DNA of 64,000 bases from an uncultured Verrucomicrobiota bacterium (GTDB lineage: Bacteria; Verrucomicrobiota; Verrucomicrobiia; Opitutales; Opitutaceae). Below the pieces are notes generated by a model. That model saw nothing but the letters and a program-made list of their open reading frames with translations. It made no database searches and was not told the DNA's origin. Numbering within the stretch: the first letter of the stretch is position 1; each line of letters opens with the position of its first letter. Both the position numbers and the translations under genes were made by a program. Positions 9,342 through 17,566 of this stretch are shown one piece after another. The stretch is taken from the NCBI GenBank assembly GCA_903898675.1, contig CAIUGM010000027.1, forward strand, positions 62,001 through 126,000, written 5' to 3'.

Positions 9342-9377
9342 ATGGTTCTCAACCATCACCACCATCACGCTTGCTAG
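9342..9377 (+). CDS. hisL: his operon leader peptide (MVLNHHHHHAC)
   Basis: An 11-codon frame: ATG GTT CTC AAC, then five consecutive His codons (CAT CAC CAC CAT CAC), GCT TGC and TAG. Five His codons in a row shortly before an intrinsic terminator and hisG are the hallmark of ribosome-mediated attenuation: when charged His-tRNA is scarce the ribosome stalls on these codons and the downstream RNA refolds. No strong Shine-Dalgarno sequence is visible before the ATG, as for several genes here. Assignment rests on the codon run and position, not on any database match. Confidence 0.85.
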   Translation: MVLNHHHHHAC

Positions 9378-9474
9378 CCTTCCCCGCGCGGGAAGGCCGG
9401 AAGTGCCTTGCCCGTGGCTGATGGATCAAATTTCCAAAACCCCGGCAGGTTCATCCAGCCGGGGTTTCGCTTTT
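9353..9474 (+). promoter_or_regulatory. his attenuator (leader hairpins plus terminator)
   Basis: Segments that can be read directly: the His-codon run CCATCACCAC (9353-9362) can pair with GTGGCTGATGG (9414-9424) with one bulge; a 7-bp hairpin CCTTCCC/GGGAAGG (9378-9396) follows the leader stop; GGCTGATGGATC (9416-9427) can alternatively pair with 9448-9460, overlapping the loop and the first three bases of the terminator's 3' arm; and the terminator at 9437-9467. The 1:2 and 2:3 pairings share the same middle segment, as expected for an attenuator. The 2:3 helix overlaps the terminator only partly, so its strength as antiterminator needs folding. Confidence 0.75.
9437..9474 (+). terminator. 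his attenuator terminator
   Basis: Perfect 10-bp stem AAACCCCGGC (9437-9446) / GCCGGGGTTT (9458-9467), an 11-base loop, then CGC and TTTT (9468-9474). It lies 60 bases after the leader stop codon and 80 bases before the hisG ATG, so transcription must read through it to express the operon. Confidence 0.85.
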
Positions 9475-9553
9475 CCGGAGCCCCCACCCGCGCGAAACGC
9501 CACCGCTCCCTGCTTAAAACTGACAGCTTAAACCTTAGAACCCACCTTCCGCC

Positions 9554-10462
9554 ATGCCCGCTTCACCGCCCAAAGATCGTCTTCGCCTCGCCGTCCAAAA
9601 AAGCGGCCGCCTGTCCACGGACTCGCTCGACCTGCTCAAGAGCTGCGGCATCCGCGTCAAGGCCCCCAAGGAACGCCTGCTGCTCCATGCCGACAACTTC
9701 CCGGTCGATGTGCTCTTCGTCCGCGACGACGACATCCCCCAGCTGGTCATGGACGGGGTGTGCGACCTCGGCATCGTCGGCACCAATGTGCTCGAGGAGG
9801 CCGCCCTTGAGCGCCGCCACAATGGGGATGGCGGCGGTTACCTGGTGGAACGCCCGCTCGACTTCGGCGGCTGCCGGCTGGCGCTCGCGCTGCCCGAGGA
9901 GCGCCCGTACACGAATTTGCGCGACCTCGAGGGCCTGCGCATCGCGACCTCCTACCCGCAGCTGACGAAACGTTTTCTCGCCGAGCAGAAGATCAAGGCG
10001 GACGTCGTCTATCTCAGCGGCTCGGTGGAGATCGCCCCGCGCCTCGGCCTCGCCGACGTGATCTGCGACCTGGTCGCCACCGGCTCCACGCTCGAGGCCA
10101 ACAAGCTGCGCGCGATCGACACCGTGTTCAAGAGCACCGCCGTCCTCATCCGCAACACGCGGGAGTTCACCGCGGACAAGACGCATGCGCTGGAAATCCT
10201 GCTGCGCCGCATCGACGGCGTGCAGCGCGCGGCCGGCGCCAAGTACATCATGCTGCACGCGCCCAAGGCCTCGCTGGCCGCCATCAAGAAGCTGCTGCCG
10301 GGTTCGGAAAACCCCACCATCCTCCCGCTCGCCGGGGATGACACCAAGGTCGCCCTGCACGCGGTCTGCGCCGAGTCCGTCTTTTGGGAAACCATGGAGT
10401 CGCTCAAGCAGGCCGGGGCGAGCAGCATTCTGGTCCTGCCGATTGAAAAAATGATGCTCTGA
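9554..10462 (+). CDS. hisG: ATP phosphoribosyltransferase, long form
   Basis: 302 residues. Catalyses the first, feedback-controlled step of histidine synthesis (ATP + PRPP to phosphoribosyl-ATP). The length and the C-terminal ACT-like domain (about residues 225-300, ending SILVLPIEKMML) make it the long HisG form that needs no HisZ. The PRPP-binding loop is DVICDLVATGSTLEANKL, and the N-terminal LAVQKSGRLSTDSLDLL matches the family. First structural gene after the attenuator; hisD follows after 41 bases. Confidence 0.96.
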   Translation: MPASPPKDRLRLAVQKSGRLSTDSLDLLKSCGIRVKAPKERLLLHADNFPVDVLFVRDDDIPQLVMDGVCDLGIVGTNVLEEAALERRHNGDGGGYLVERPLDFGGCRLALALPEERPYTNLRDLEGLRIATSYPQLTKRFLAEQKIKADVVYLSGSVEIAPRLGLADVICDLVATGSTLEANKLRAIDTVFKSTAVLIRNTREFTADKTHALEILLRRIDGVQRAAGAKYIMLHAPKASLAAIKKLLPGSENPTILPLAGDDTKVALHAVCAESVFWETMESLKQAGASSILVLPIEKMML

Positions 10463-10503
10463 TTCCTGTCGGGGCGCCGTCTCGCCGCGCCCTTCCGCCG
10501 CCC

Positions 10504-11805
10504 ATGCAACCCCTCACCTGGAATAAACTCTCCGCCGCCCGGCGGGCCGCCGCGCTCCGCCGGCCCGCGCAACAGGCGCAGCCGCAGGTGGCCGCCGCCG
10601 TGCGCGCGATCGTCGCAGAGGTGCGGCGCGCGGGCGACGCCGCACTCCGCCGGCTCACGCGGAAGTTTGACGGCGTCGCGCTGCGCGGTTTGCGCGTGAC
10701 GGACGCCGAGTTCGCCGCCGCCGCCGCCGCGCTGGGCCGCACCGACCTGGCCGCGTTGCGCTCCGCCTACCGCAACATCCACACCTTTCACGCGGCGCAG
10801 CGCCCGCCCGATCTTCGCGTCGAAACCCAGCCGGGCATCGTGTGCGAAAAAGTCTCCCGCCCGATCAACCGTGTCGGCCTTTACGTGCCGGGCGGCAGTG
10901 CGCCGCTGCCCTCGACCGCCTTGATGCTGGGCGTGCCGTCGCAGCTCGCCGGCTCCGCCATCCGGGTGCTCTGCACGCCGCCGGACAAAACCGGCGGCAT
11001 CAACCCGTGGATCCTCTGCGCCGCCCGGCTGTGCGGCATCACGGAAGTCTACAAGGCCGGCGGCGCCCAGGCGATCGCCGCCATGGCGTACGGCACCGCC
11101 AGCATTCCGAAGTGCGACAAGCTGTTCGGCCCGGGCAACGCGTTCGTCACCGAGGCGAAACAACAGGTTTCCCGCGATGCCGACGGCGCCGCCATCGATC
11201 TGCCTGCGGGGCCGTCCGAGGTGCTGGTCATCGCCGACGCCCGCGCCAATCCCGCCTTCGTGGCCGCCGATTTGCTTTCCCAGGCCGAGCATGGCCCGGA
11301 TTCCCAGGTGGTGCTCGTGACCTTCAGCGCGGCCTTTGCCCGCCGAGTTTTGCTCCAGCTGGAAAAACAGCTCGCGGACCTGCCGCGCGCCGCCCTCGCC
11401 CGGCGTGCCCTCGCACGCAGCCGGATCTTCCTTGCCGCCAGTCGGCGCGAAGCCGTCGAGATTGCCAACCGTTACGCCCCCGAGCACCTCATCCTGCAGG
11501 TGGCGAAGCCGCGCGAATTGCTCGCGGGCCTCAGCACCGCGGGTTCCGTTTTCCTCGGCGACCTGACGCCCGAATCGCTCGGCGACTACGCCAGCGGCAC
11601 CAACCATGTGCTGCCTACCTACGGCTGGGCGCGGGCCTGCAGCGGGCTCGGGCTCGCCGATTTCCAGCGCACCATGACCGTGCAAACCGCCAGCAAGGCG
11701 GGCCTGCGGAAACTCGGCCCGGTCGTCGAGCGCCTCGCGCTGGCCGAGGGCCTCGCCGCCCACCAGCGGGCCGTGCGCGTACGACTGGAGACTTTTTCGT
11801 CATGA
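10504..11805 (+). CDS. hisD: histidinol dehydrogenase
   Basis: 433 residues; zinc- and NAD-dependent enzyme that oxidises histidinol to histidine in the final two steps. Family motifs are the glycine-rich YVPGGSAPLPSTALM, FGPGNAFVTEAK, GPSEVLVIAD, the zinc/catalytic segment LLSQAEHGPDSQ, YAPEHL and SGTNHVLPT. The stop overlaps the hisC start by 4 bases (ATGA), indicating translational coupling. Confidence 0.96.
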   Translation: MQPLTWNKLSAARRAAALRRPAQQAQPQVAAAVRAIVAEVRRAGDAALRRLTRKFDGVALRGLRVTDAEFAAAAAALGRTDLAALRSAYRNIHTFHAAQRPPDLRVETQPGIVCEKVSRPINRVGLYVPGGSAPLPSTALMLGVPSQLAGSAIRVLCTPPDKTGGINPWILCAARLCGITEVYKAGGAQAIAAMAYGTASIPKCDKLFGPGNAFVTEAKQQVSRDADGAAIDLPAGPSEVLVIADARANPAFVAADLLSQAEHGPDSQVVLVTFSAAFARRVLLQLEKQLADLPRAALARRALARSRIFLAASRREAVEIANRYAPEHLILQVAKPRELLAGLSTAGSVFLGDLTPESLGDYASGTNHVLPTYGWARACSGLGLADFQRTMTVQTASKAGLRKLGPVVERLALAEGLAAHQRAVRVRLETFSS

Positions 11806-12872
11806 ACCCCGCCGATCCCGTCCTCTCCCTGATCCGGCCGGAAATCCTCGCGCTGACGCCGTACAGCTCGGCGCGCAAGGAGTCCTCGGGCGGACGGGTT
11901 TGGCTGGATGCGAACGAAAACCCGCAAACACCATCCGCCGGGAAACCGCTGCTCAACCGCTACCCCGAGCCACAGCCGGCCGACCTGGTGGCACGCCTTG
12001 CCGATTACTACGCTGTCGCGCCGGAAAATATTCTCGTCACCCGCGGCTCGGACGAGGGCATCGATCTCCTGCTCCGGGCGTTTTGCCGGGCGGGCTCGGA
12101 CTCGATTCTGATCACGCCGCCAACCTACGGCATGTACGCGGTCTCCGCGGCCATTCAGCACGCCGCCGTGGTCAGCGTGCCGCTCGTGGCCGCAAAGAAC
12201 TTTGCCCTGGATGCCGGCGCAGTGCTGCAGGCCGCCCAGCCCGGGGTGAAGCTGGTCTTCCTTTGCTCGCCGAATAATCCCACCGGGGCGCTGCTCGACC
12301 GCACCGCCGTCCTGTCGGTGGCCCGGGCCCTGCTCGGCCGCGCGGTGGTCGTGGTGGACGAGGCTTACCTCGAATTCGCCGGGACCCGCAGCCTCGCCAC
12401 GGAACTGACCGCGCAGCCCAATCTGATCGTGCTCCGCACGCTGTCGAAGGCCTTCGGCCTCGCGGGGGTGCGCTGCGGCGTGACCATCGCCAGCCCGGCG
12501 CTCATCGGCGTCCTGCAAAAGATCATCGCGCCCTACCCGGTGCCGACGCCCGTGTTGCACGCCGCGCTGGCCGCGGTATCGCCCGAGGGCCTGGCCGCGG
12601 CCCGCGCCTCGGTGCAGTCCCTGGTGGCGGAACGGCGCCGGCTGGCGGCCGCGCTCGCCGCGCTGCCGGCGGTCCGCCGCGTCTGGCCGAGTGACGCCAA
12701 TTTTCTGCTCTTTGAAACCACCGATTCCGCGCGGGTCATGTCGGCGACCCGCGCCGCCGGAGTCGTGCTGCGCGACCGCAGCCGCGACCACGGCCTCGCC
12801 AACTGCGTGCGCATGACGATGGGCACGCCCGAGGAAAACAACGCCGCCCTGGAGGTTCTCGCCCGTGTCTAA
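11802..12872 (+). CDS. hisC: histidinol-phosphate aminotransferase
   Basis: 356 residues, PLP-dependent class I/II aminotransferase that converts imidazole-acetol phosphate to histidinol phosphate. Start at the ATG overlapping the hisD stop. Visible motifs: LDANENPQ near the N-terminus, LLDRTAVL..VVVDEAYLEF (the PLP-ring Asp and Tyr) and the Schiff-base lysine in RTLSKAFGLAGVRCG. Overlaps hisB by 8 bases. Confidence 0.95.
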   Translation: MNPADPVLSLIRPEILALTPYSSARKESSGGRVWLDANENPQTPSAGKPLLNRYPEPQPADLVARLADYYAVAPENILVTRGSDEGIDLLLRAFCRAGSDSILITPPTYGMYAVSAAIQHAAVVSVPLVAAKNFALDAGAVLQAAQPGVKLVFLCSPNNPTGALLDRTAVLSVARALLGRAVVVVDEAYLEFAGTRSLATELTAQPNLIVLRTLSKAFGLAGVRCGVTIASPALIGVLQKIIAPYPVPTPVLHAALAAVSPEGLAAARASVQSLVAERRRLAAALAALPAVRRVWPSDANFLLFETTDSARVMSATRAAGVVLRDRSRDHGLANCVRMTMGTPEENNAALEVLARV

Positions 12873-13932
12873 AAAAATCCTGTTCATCGACCGCGACGGC
12901 ACGCTCATCACCGAGCCGTTCGACCAGCAAATCGACCGGCTCGACAAGTTCGCGCTCGAGCCCGACACGATCCCCGCCCTGCTGCGCCTGCGCGATGCCG
13001 GCTGGAAGTTTGTCATGGTCACCAACCAGGACGGCCTCGGCACGCCGAGCTTCCGCGAGGAGGAATTCAAGCCGCTGCAAAAGCTGCTGCTGGATATTCT
13101 CGGCTCGCAGGGCATCGGGTTTGAAGCCGTGCGCGTCTGCCCGCACACCGCCGCCGACCAATGCGACTGCCGCAAGCCGAAGCTCGGCCTGCTGATGGAC
13201 TATGTCCGCGCCACCGACTGGTCCCGCGAGCAGTCCGCCGTGATCGGCGACCGCGAGACCGACCTCGTTCTCGCCCAGAATCTCGGCATCCGCGGCCTGC
13301 GCTACGAGCCCAAGGCCCTCGGCTGGGCGGAAATCGCCCGCCTGCTGGTCGATGCCCCGCGGCGCGCCACCATCGTGCGGAACACAAAGGAAACCAAGAT
13401 CACCGTCTCGGTCGACCTCGACCAGGCCGCGCCGGCGCAACTCTCGACCGGCCTCGCCTTCTTCGACCACATGCTGGAACAGATCGCGAAGAACGCCGGC
13501 ATCAGCCTCGCCATCAAGTGCGACGGCGATCTCGAGATCGACGAACATCACACGGTCGAGGACGTCGGCATCGCGCTGGGCCAGGCGCTCAAGCAGGCGA
13601 TCGGCGACAAGCGCGGGATCGGCCGCTATGGGTTCGTGCTGCCGATGGACGAGGCCCAGGCCCAGGTGGCGCTCGACCTTAGCGGCCGCGCGTACTTTAC
13701 GTTTGAGGGAAAATTCCCGCGCGAAATGGTCGGCGAGCTCCCGACGGAATTGGTGGCTCATTTCTTCCGTTCGCTCAGCGACGCGCTCGCGGCCACGCTC
13801 CAGATGAGCGTGAAGGGCGACAACACGCACCACATGGTCGAGACCCTGTTCAAGGGTTTCGGCCGCGCCCTGCGGCCCGCGATCGCCCGTGGCACCGGCA
13901 GCGAGATCCCGAGCACGAAGGGAGTTCTTTGA
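12865..13932 (+). CDS. hisB: bifunctional histidinol-phosphatase / imidazoleglycerol-phosphate dehydratase
   Basis: 355 residues starting at GTG, with a good GGAGG ribosome site 9 bases upstream inside hisC. Residues 1-165 are a HAD phosphatase (FIDRDGTL with nucleophile D9 and D11; zinc-loop Cys/His in VCPHTAADQCDCRKPK). Residues about 170-355 are the dehydratase (FFDHMLEQIAKNAG, DEHHTVEDVGIALG, FRSLSDAL, C-terminal STKGVL). Such NB-fused HisB is best known from gammaproteobacteria such as E. coli and is also reported outside them; many bacteria carry a stand-alone dehydratase. Part of the enterobacterial-type architecture of this operon. Confidence 0.95.
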   Translation: MSKKILFIDRDGTLITEPFDQQIDRLDKFALEPDTIPALLRLRDAGWKFVMVTNQDGLGTPSFREEEFKPLQKLLLDILGSQGIGFEAVRVCPHTAADQCDCRKPKLGLLMDYVRATDWSREQSAVIGDRETDLVLAQNLGIRGLRYEPKALGWAEIARLLVDAPRRATIVRNTKETKITVSVDLDQAAPAQLSTGLAFFDHMLEQIAKNAGISLAIKCDGDLEIDEHHTVEDVGIALGQALKQAIGDKRGIGRYGFVLPMDEAQAQVALDLSGRAYFTFEGKFPREMVGELPTELVAHFFRSLSDALAATLQMSVKGDNTHHMVETLFKGFGRALRPAIARGTGSEIPSTKGVL

Positions 13933-14525
13933 TGCTAGCGATCGTCGACAGCGGCGGCGCCAACATCGCCTCGGTGCGCTTTGCGCTCGAGCGGCTCGGC
14001 GTGCGCAGTGAACTCACGGCGGATCCGGCGGTGATCCGGTCGGCCGAGCGCGTCATTCTTCCCGGCGTCGGTTCCGCGGTCGAGGGCATGAAACGCCTCC
14101 ACGCCAAGGGCCTCGTCGAGTGCGTGCGCGGCCTGACCCAGCCCGTCCTCGGTGTGTGCCTCGGAATGCAGCTGCTCTTCGAGTCTTCCGCCGAGGGCCC
14201 GGTCGACACGCTCGGCCTGATTCCCGGCCGGGTGGCGCTCCTGCCGGACTCGCCCGGCATCCAGGTCCCGCACATGGGTTGGAACACCGTGCAGATTGCC
14301 AAGCCGGTGGCCCTGCTCGACGGCATCGAGGCCGGGGCCCGGTTCTATTTCGTGCACAGCTACGCCGGGCCGGCGAACGAGTTCACCCTCGCAAGCTGCA
14401 CGCACGGCACCGCTTTTGCCGCCATCGTGCAGCGCGGCAATTTCTCCGGCGTCCAGTTCCACCCCGAGCGCTCCGGCCCGGCCGGCGCCCGGCTCCTGCA
14501 AAACTTTGTGGAGGGCCGCGCATGA
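13932..14525 (+). CDS. hisH: imidazole glycerol phosphate synthase, glutaminase subunit
   Basis: 197 residues. Class I glutamine amidotransferase that feeds ammonia to HisF. The nucleophile is in LGVCLGMQLLFESS, the catalytic His and Glu in GVQFHPERSG. The ATG at 13932 shares one base with the hisB stop and has a GGGAG ribosome site upstream. Forms the HisHF complex although hisA lies between hisH and hisF, as in E. coli. Confidence 0.95.
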   Translation: MLAIVDSGGANIASVRFALERLGVRSELTADPAVIRSAERVILPGVGSAVEGMKRLHAKGLVECVRGLTQPVLGVCLGMQLLFESSAEGPVDTLGLIPGRVALLPDSPGIQVPHMGWNTVQIAKPVALLDGIEAGARFYFVHSYAGPANEFTLASCTHGTAFAAIVQRGNFSGVQFHPERSGPAGARLLQNFVEGRA

Positions 14526-15250
14526 TCGTTTATCCCGCCATCGACCTCCGCGGCGGCCGCGTCGTGCGCCTGACCGAGGGAAAATTCGATCAGGAAAAAA
14601 CCTACGGTGACGACCCGCTGCTGGTGGCCCGCGGCTTTGCCGCCGCCGGGGCGACCTGGCTGCATGTCGTGGACCTTGACGGGGCCAAGGATCCCGCGCA
14701 GCGCCAGACGGCACTCCTGCAAAAACTGGCGGGCGAAAGCGGCCTGCTCGTCCAGACGGGCGGCGGGATCCGCGAGGTCACCCAGATCGACGCGTTGCTC
14801 AGTGCCGGCGCCGAGCGCGTGATTGTCGGCAGCCTGGCCGTGAAGGAACCCGCCCGCGTGCGGGAGTGGCTCGGCCGTTTCGGCGGGGAGCGCATCATCC
14901 TGGCGCCGGACGTGCGGCTCGATGCCAGCGGCATCCCGCGGATCGCCGCGGCGGGCTGGCAGGAGAGCACCGGCGTCGCGCTCGATGACTTTCTCACCGG
15001 CTACCTGCCGGCGGGCCTGCGTCACATCCTGTGCACCGACATCAGCCGCGACGGCAAACTGACCGGACCCAACACGGCGCTCTACGCCGGGCTGATCAAC
15101 CGTTTCCCCACCCTGCAGATCCAGGCCTCGGGCGGCGTGGCCGCCCTGAGCGACCTGCCGCCGCTCCGCGCGGCCGGCGCCGCCGGGGTTATTGTCGGCC
15201 GCGCGCTCTACGAGAAGAAATTCACCCTGCAGGAAGCCCTGGCGTGCTGA
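14522..15250 (+). CDS. hisA: ProFAR isomerase
   Basis: 242 residues, a (beta/alpha)8 barrel. Isomerises the 5-ProFAR aminoaldose to the ketose. Starts MIVYPAIDLRGGRVVRL with the catalytic Asp8, second catalytic Asp in LCTDISRDGKLTGPN, and phosphate-binding ends QTGGGIRE and QASGGVAAL. ATG overlaps the hisH stop, with a GGAGG site before it. It is followed by a 126-base repeat-like spacer, the only sizeable gap after hisD. Confidence 0.95.
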   Translation: MIVYPAIDLRGGRVVRLTEGKFDQEKTYGDDPLLVARGFAAAGATWLHVVDLDGAKDPAQRQTALLQKLAGESGLLVQTGGGIREVTQIDALLSAGAERVIVGSLAVKEPARVREWLGRFGGERIILAPDVRLDASGIPRIAAAGWQESTGVALDDFLTGYLPAGLRHILCTDISRDGKLTGPNTALYAGLINRFPTLQIQASGGVAALSDLPPLRAAGAAGVIVGRALYEKKFTLQEALAC

Positions 15251-15376
15251 GAAATTACAAAGACCAAACCGCCCAATGCCAAAAAAACTTCGAATCTCCA
15301 AAATCAAACCCATAAGCCGGGCTTTGGCCTTGGCCTTTGTTTGGCCTTTGGCTCTTGGCGCTTGGCCTTTTTTCTC
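15251..15376. repeat. low-complexity GGCC/TTTGG tract between hisA and hisF
   Basis: The left half is A-rich with CCAAA units, the right half is built of repeated TTTGGCC, CTTGGCC and CTTGGCG units ending in a T run just before the hisF ATG. The halves are loosely complementary, so the RNA could fold into a long imperfect hairpin. It interrupts an otherwise tightly overlapping operon and has a composition unlike the his genes. Confidence 0.6.
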
Positions 15377-16144
15377 ATGTTAGCCCGCCGCATCATCCCG
15401 TGTCTCGACGTCCGCGACGGCCAGGTGGTCAAGGGCACGCAGTTCCGCGATCACGAGATCGTGGGCGACATCATCGAGCTGGCGCAACGCTACCGCGATG
15501 AAGGCGCGGATGAACTTGTGTTCTATGATATCACGGCCAGCAGCGACGGCCGCACCGTCTCGACGGACTGGGTGACGCGCGTCGCCCGCGTGCTCGACAT
15601 TCCCTTCTGTGTTGCCGGCGGCATCCGCTCGCTAGCCGGGGCCCGCGCCATCCTCCACTCCGGGGCCGACAAGATCTCCATCAACTCCCCGGCCCTCGAA
15701 AATCCCGCCCTGATCACCGAACTCGCCACCGAGTTCGGCTCGCAGTGCGTGGTCGTCGGCATCGACAGCCGGCAGGAAAACGACGGCTACTTCGTCAAGC
15801 AGTACACCGGCGACCCCGACAAGACCCGCGCCACCCGCTGGGGCACGGTCGAGTGGGCGCGCGAGGCGCAGCGGCTCGGCGCCGGTGAAGTCGTGCTCAA
15901 CTGCATGAACCAGGACGGCATGCGGCAGGGTTATGACCTCGCGCAGTTGCGGCTGGCGCGGGCCGCGTTGACGATTCCCCTCGTCGCCTCCGGCGGCGCC
16001 GGCACGCCGGCGCATTTCCGCGACGCCTTCCGCGACGCCGGCGTCGACGGCGCGCTGGCCGCCTCGGTGTTCCACAAGGGGACCATCAAGATTCCCGCGC
16101 TGAAGGCCCAGCTGATCGCCGACGGCATTTCGATTCGCCCATGA
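15377..16144 (+). CDS. hisF: imidazole glycerol phosphate synthase, cyclase subunit
   Basis: 255 residues, (beta/alpha)8 barrel paralogous to HisA. Start [20 protein letters not shown] with catalytic Asp11; second Asp in [14 protein letters not shown]; phosphate sites VAGGIRS and ASGGAGT. The segment [11 protein letters not shown] and the [18 protein letters not shown] insertion region are of the enterobacterial type rather than the form common in Gram-positives. Overlaps hisIE by 4 bases. Confidence 0.95.
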   Translation: MLARRIIPCLDVRDGQVVKGTQFRDHEIVGDIIELAQRYRDEGADELVFYDITASSDGRTVSTDWVTRVARVLDIPFCVAGGIRSLAGARAILHSGADKISINSPALENPALITELATEFGSQCVVVGIDSRQENDGYFVKQYTGDPDKTRATRWGTVEWAREAQRLGAGEVVLNCMNQDGMRQGYDLAQLRLARAALTIPLVASGGAGTPAHFRDAFRDAGVDGALAASVFHKGTIKIPALKAQLIADGISIRP

Positions 16145-16752
16145 AGACTCCCAAAATTGACTGGAAAAAGAACGCCGGCCTGGTTCCTGCCATCGTGCAG
16201 GACGCCGCGACGCTGCAGGTGCTGATGCTCGGCTACATGAACGCCGCGGCCCTGAAGCAAACCCTCCGCACGAAGCGCGTGACCTTCTTCAGCCGCAGCA
16301 AGCAGCGGCTGTGGACCAAGGGCGAATCCTCGGGGAATTTCCTGCATCTCGTCGGCCTCAAGGTGGACTGCGACAACGACACCCTGCTGGTCACCGCCCG
16401 GCCGGACGGCCCGACGTGTCATCGCGGGACCCCGGGCTGCTTCGGTGACCAGGGCGCGACCGGCGCCGGTTTCCTGGCCCAGCTGGACCAGGTGGTCGCC
16501 GCGCGCCTGAAAAGCGGGGACAAGCAGAGCTACACCGTGCGCCTCGCAAAGGAAGGCGTCGCCCGCGTGGCCCAGAAGGTGGGCGAGGAAGGCGTGGAGA
16601 CCGCCCTCGCCGCGTTGAGCGCCAGCCGGAAGGAATTCACCGGCGAGGCGGCCGACCTGCTTTACCACCTGATCGTGCTGCTGCGGGTGAAGAAGCTTTC
16701 GCTCGGCGACGCCATCGCCGTGCTCGAAAAACGGCACGCGCCGAAGAAGTGA
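16141..16752 (+). CDS. hisI: bifunctional PR-AMP cyclohydrolase / PR-ATP pyrophosphatase
   Basis: 203 residues. N-terminal HisI domain with zinc ligands in [11 protein letters not shown] and [14 protein letters not shown]-terminal HisE domain (from about residue 112) with metal-binding [14 protein letters not shown] and [13 protein letters not shown]. Carries out steps 2 and 3 of the pathway. Last gene of the operon; its stop is followed by hairpins and a convergent gene. The fused HisIE is the same arrangement as in enterobacteria. Confidence 0.95.
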   Translation: MKTPKIDWKKNAGLVPAIVQDAATLQVLMLGYMNAAALKQTLRTKRVTFFSRSKQRLWTKGESSGNFLHLVGLKVDCDNDTLLVTARPDGPTCHRGTPGCFGDQGATGAGFLAQLDQVVAARLKSGDKQSYTVRLAKEGVARVAQKVGEEGVETALAALSASRKEFTGEAADLLYHLIVLLRVKKLSLGDAIAVLEKRHAPKK

Positions 16753-16792
16753 AAGCTGGAGGCGGTTGCCCCCAGCCGCCCGCCTTGCGCGA

Positions 16793-16814
16793 GGGCCGTT
16801 GAGGGCAACGGCCC
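16793..16814. terminator. hairpin between convergent hisIE and yceI-like genes
   Basis: Stem GGGCCGTTG / CAACGGCCC (9 bp) with a 4-base loop. A second hairpin GGCGGTTG / CAGCCGCC lies about 20 bases earlier. Neither has a T tract. Their place between two convergent genes suggests bidirectional transcription termination or RNA-end protection. Confidence 0.45.
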
Positions 16815-16835
16815 CGACCAATCCACCCGTGCGCC

Positions 16836-17402
16836 TTACTTCTTCGGCTCTTCCACCAGGGCCGGGACGCCGACGAGCTTGAAGCGCACCTTCACCTCGG
16901 GATCGACTTTGAACACAAGGGCCTTGCGGATGACCTTCAGGCCCCAGGTCCGGGTATCCAGGGTGGTTTCGCCCGTGACGGTGTAGGTGCCGTCAACCCG
17001 GGTGACGGTGACGGGAAATTCCACGAGCTCGACGTCCCCATGCATGGTGAGCCGGCCGGAAACCTGCCCCTGGCCATCGGGCGCCATCGCCAGGTTACCC
17101 ATTTCATAGCGACCTTCCGGGGAACCGCCGCCCAGCCACTTGATCATCTCGGTGTCGCGATCGGGCTTGCCGGTCTTGAGGTCGGCAAACTTGAAAGCGA
17201 AAACCGCGCTCTTGATCTTGCCATTGTCGTCCACGATCACCCTGGCCTCGTACGCATCGAGGTGGCCGGTGAAGGAGTCGACGGTCGCCTTGACGTCCAC
17301 ATCCACGAACGAACGTTCCTTGTCCACCTTGAGGGCACGTTCGCCCGCCAGGGCGGCGAGCGGCAGGAGGAGGGCGAGGAGCAGCAGGCGGAAATTTTTC
17401 AT
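16836..17402 (-). CDS. exported YceI-family protein
   Basis: 188 residues; start at 17402 gives a signal peptide MKNFRLLLLALLLPLAALAG. The mature part is a YceI lipocalin-like barrel (LKVDKERSFVDVDVKATVDSF in family register, then MTLHG-like RLTMHGDVELVEFPVTV). YceI proteins bind polyprenyl-type lipids in the periplasm; the ligand here is unknown. Convergent with hisIE and transcribed away from the Mpo1-like gene. Confidence 0.85.
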   Translation of the reverse strand: MKNFRLLLLALLLPLAALAGERALKVDKERSFVDVDVKATVDSFTGHLDAYEARVIVDDNGKIKSAVFAFKFADLKTGKPDRDTEMIKWLGGGSPEGRYEMGNLAMAPDGQGQVSGRLTMHGDVELVEFPVTVTRVDGTYTVTGETTLDTRTWGLKVIRKALVFKVDPEVKVRFKLVGVPALVEEPKK

Positions 17403-17566
17403 GGGCCGGAGTGTGTTTATCCCTGCTCCAGACCGCAAACTTCTCTTTTTGTGCCACGGCTGGCGCGGGTGGTCCCGCTCGACAACCCCGGCGGCCGCTC
17501 CTCGGTGCAGGCTTGCCGGCGGCACGGCGCCCGGCAAGCTGGCGCCCGGGTTCATTCCCTTCCCGC

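Noticed and set aside
9250-9531. 93-codon plus-strand frame over the his leader
   Set aside because: It lacks family features and spans the terminator hairpin; the His-codon leader in another frame explains the region better.
10009-11763. Minus-strand open frame across hisG and hisD
   Set aside because: Antisense shadow; crosses two well-defined genes and has no family features.
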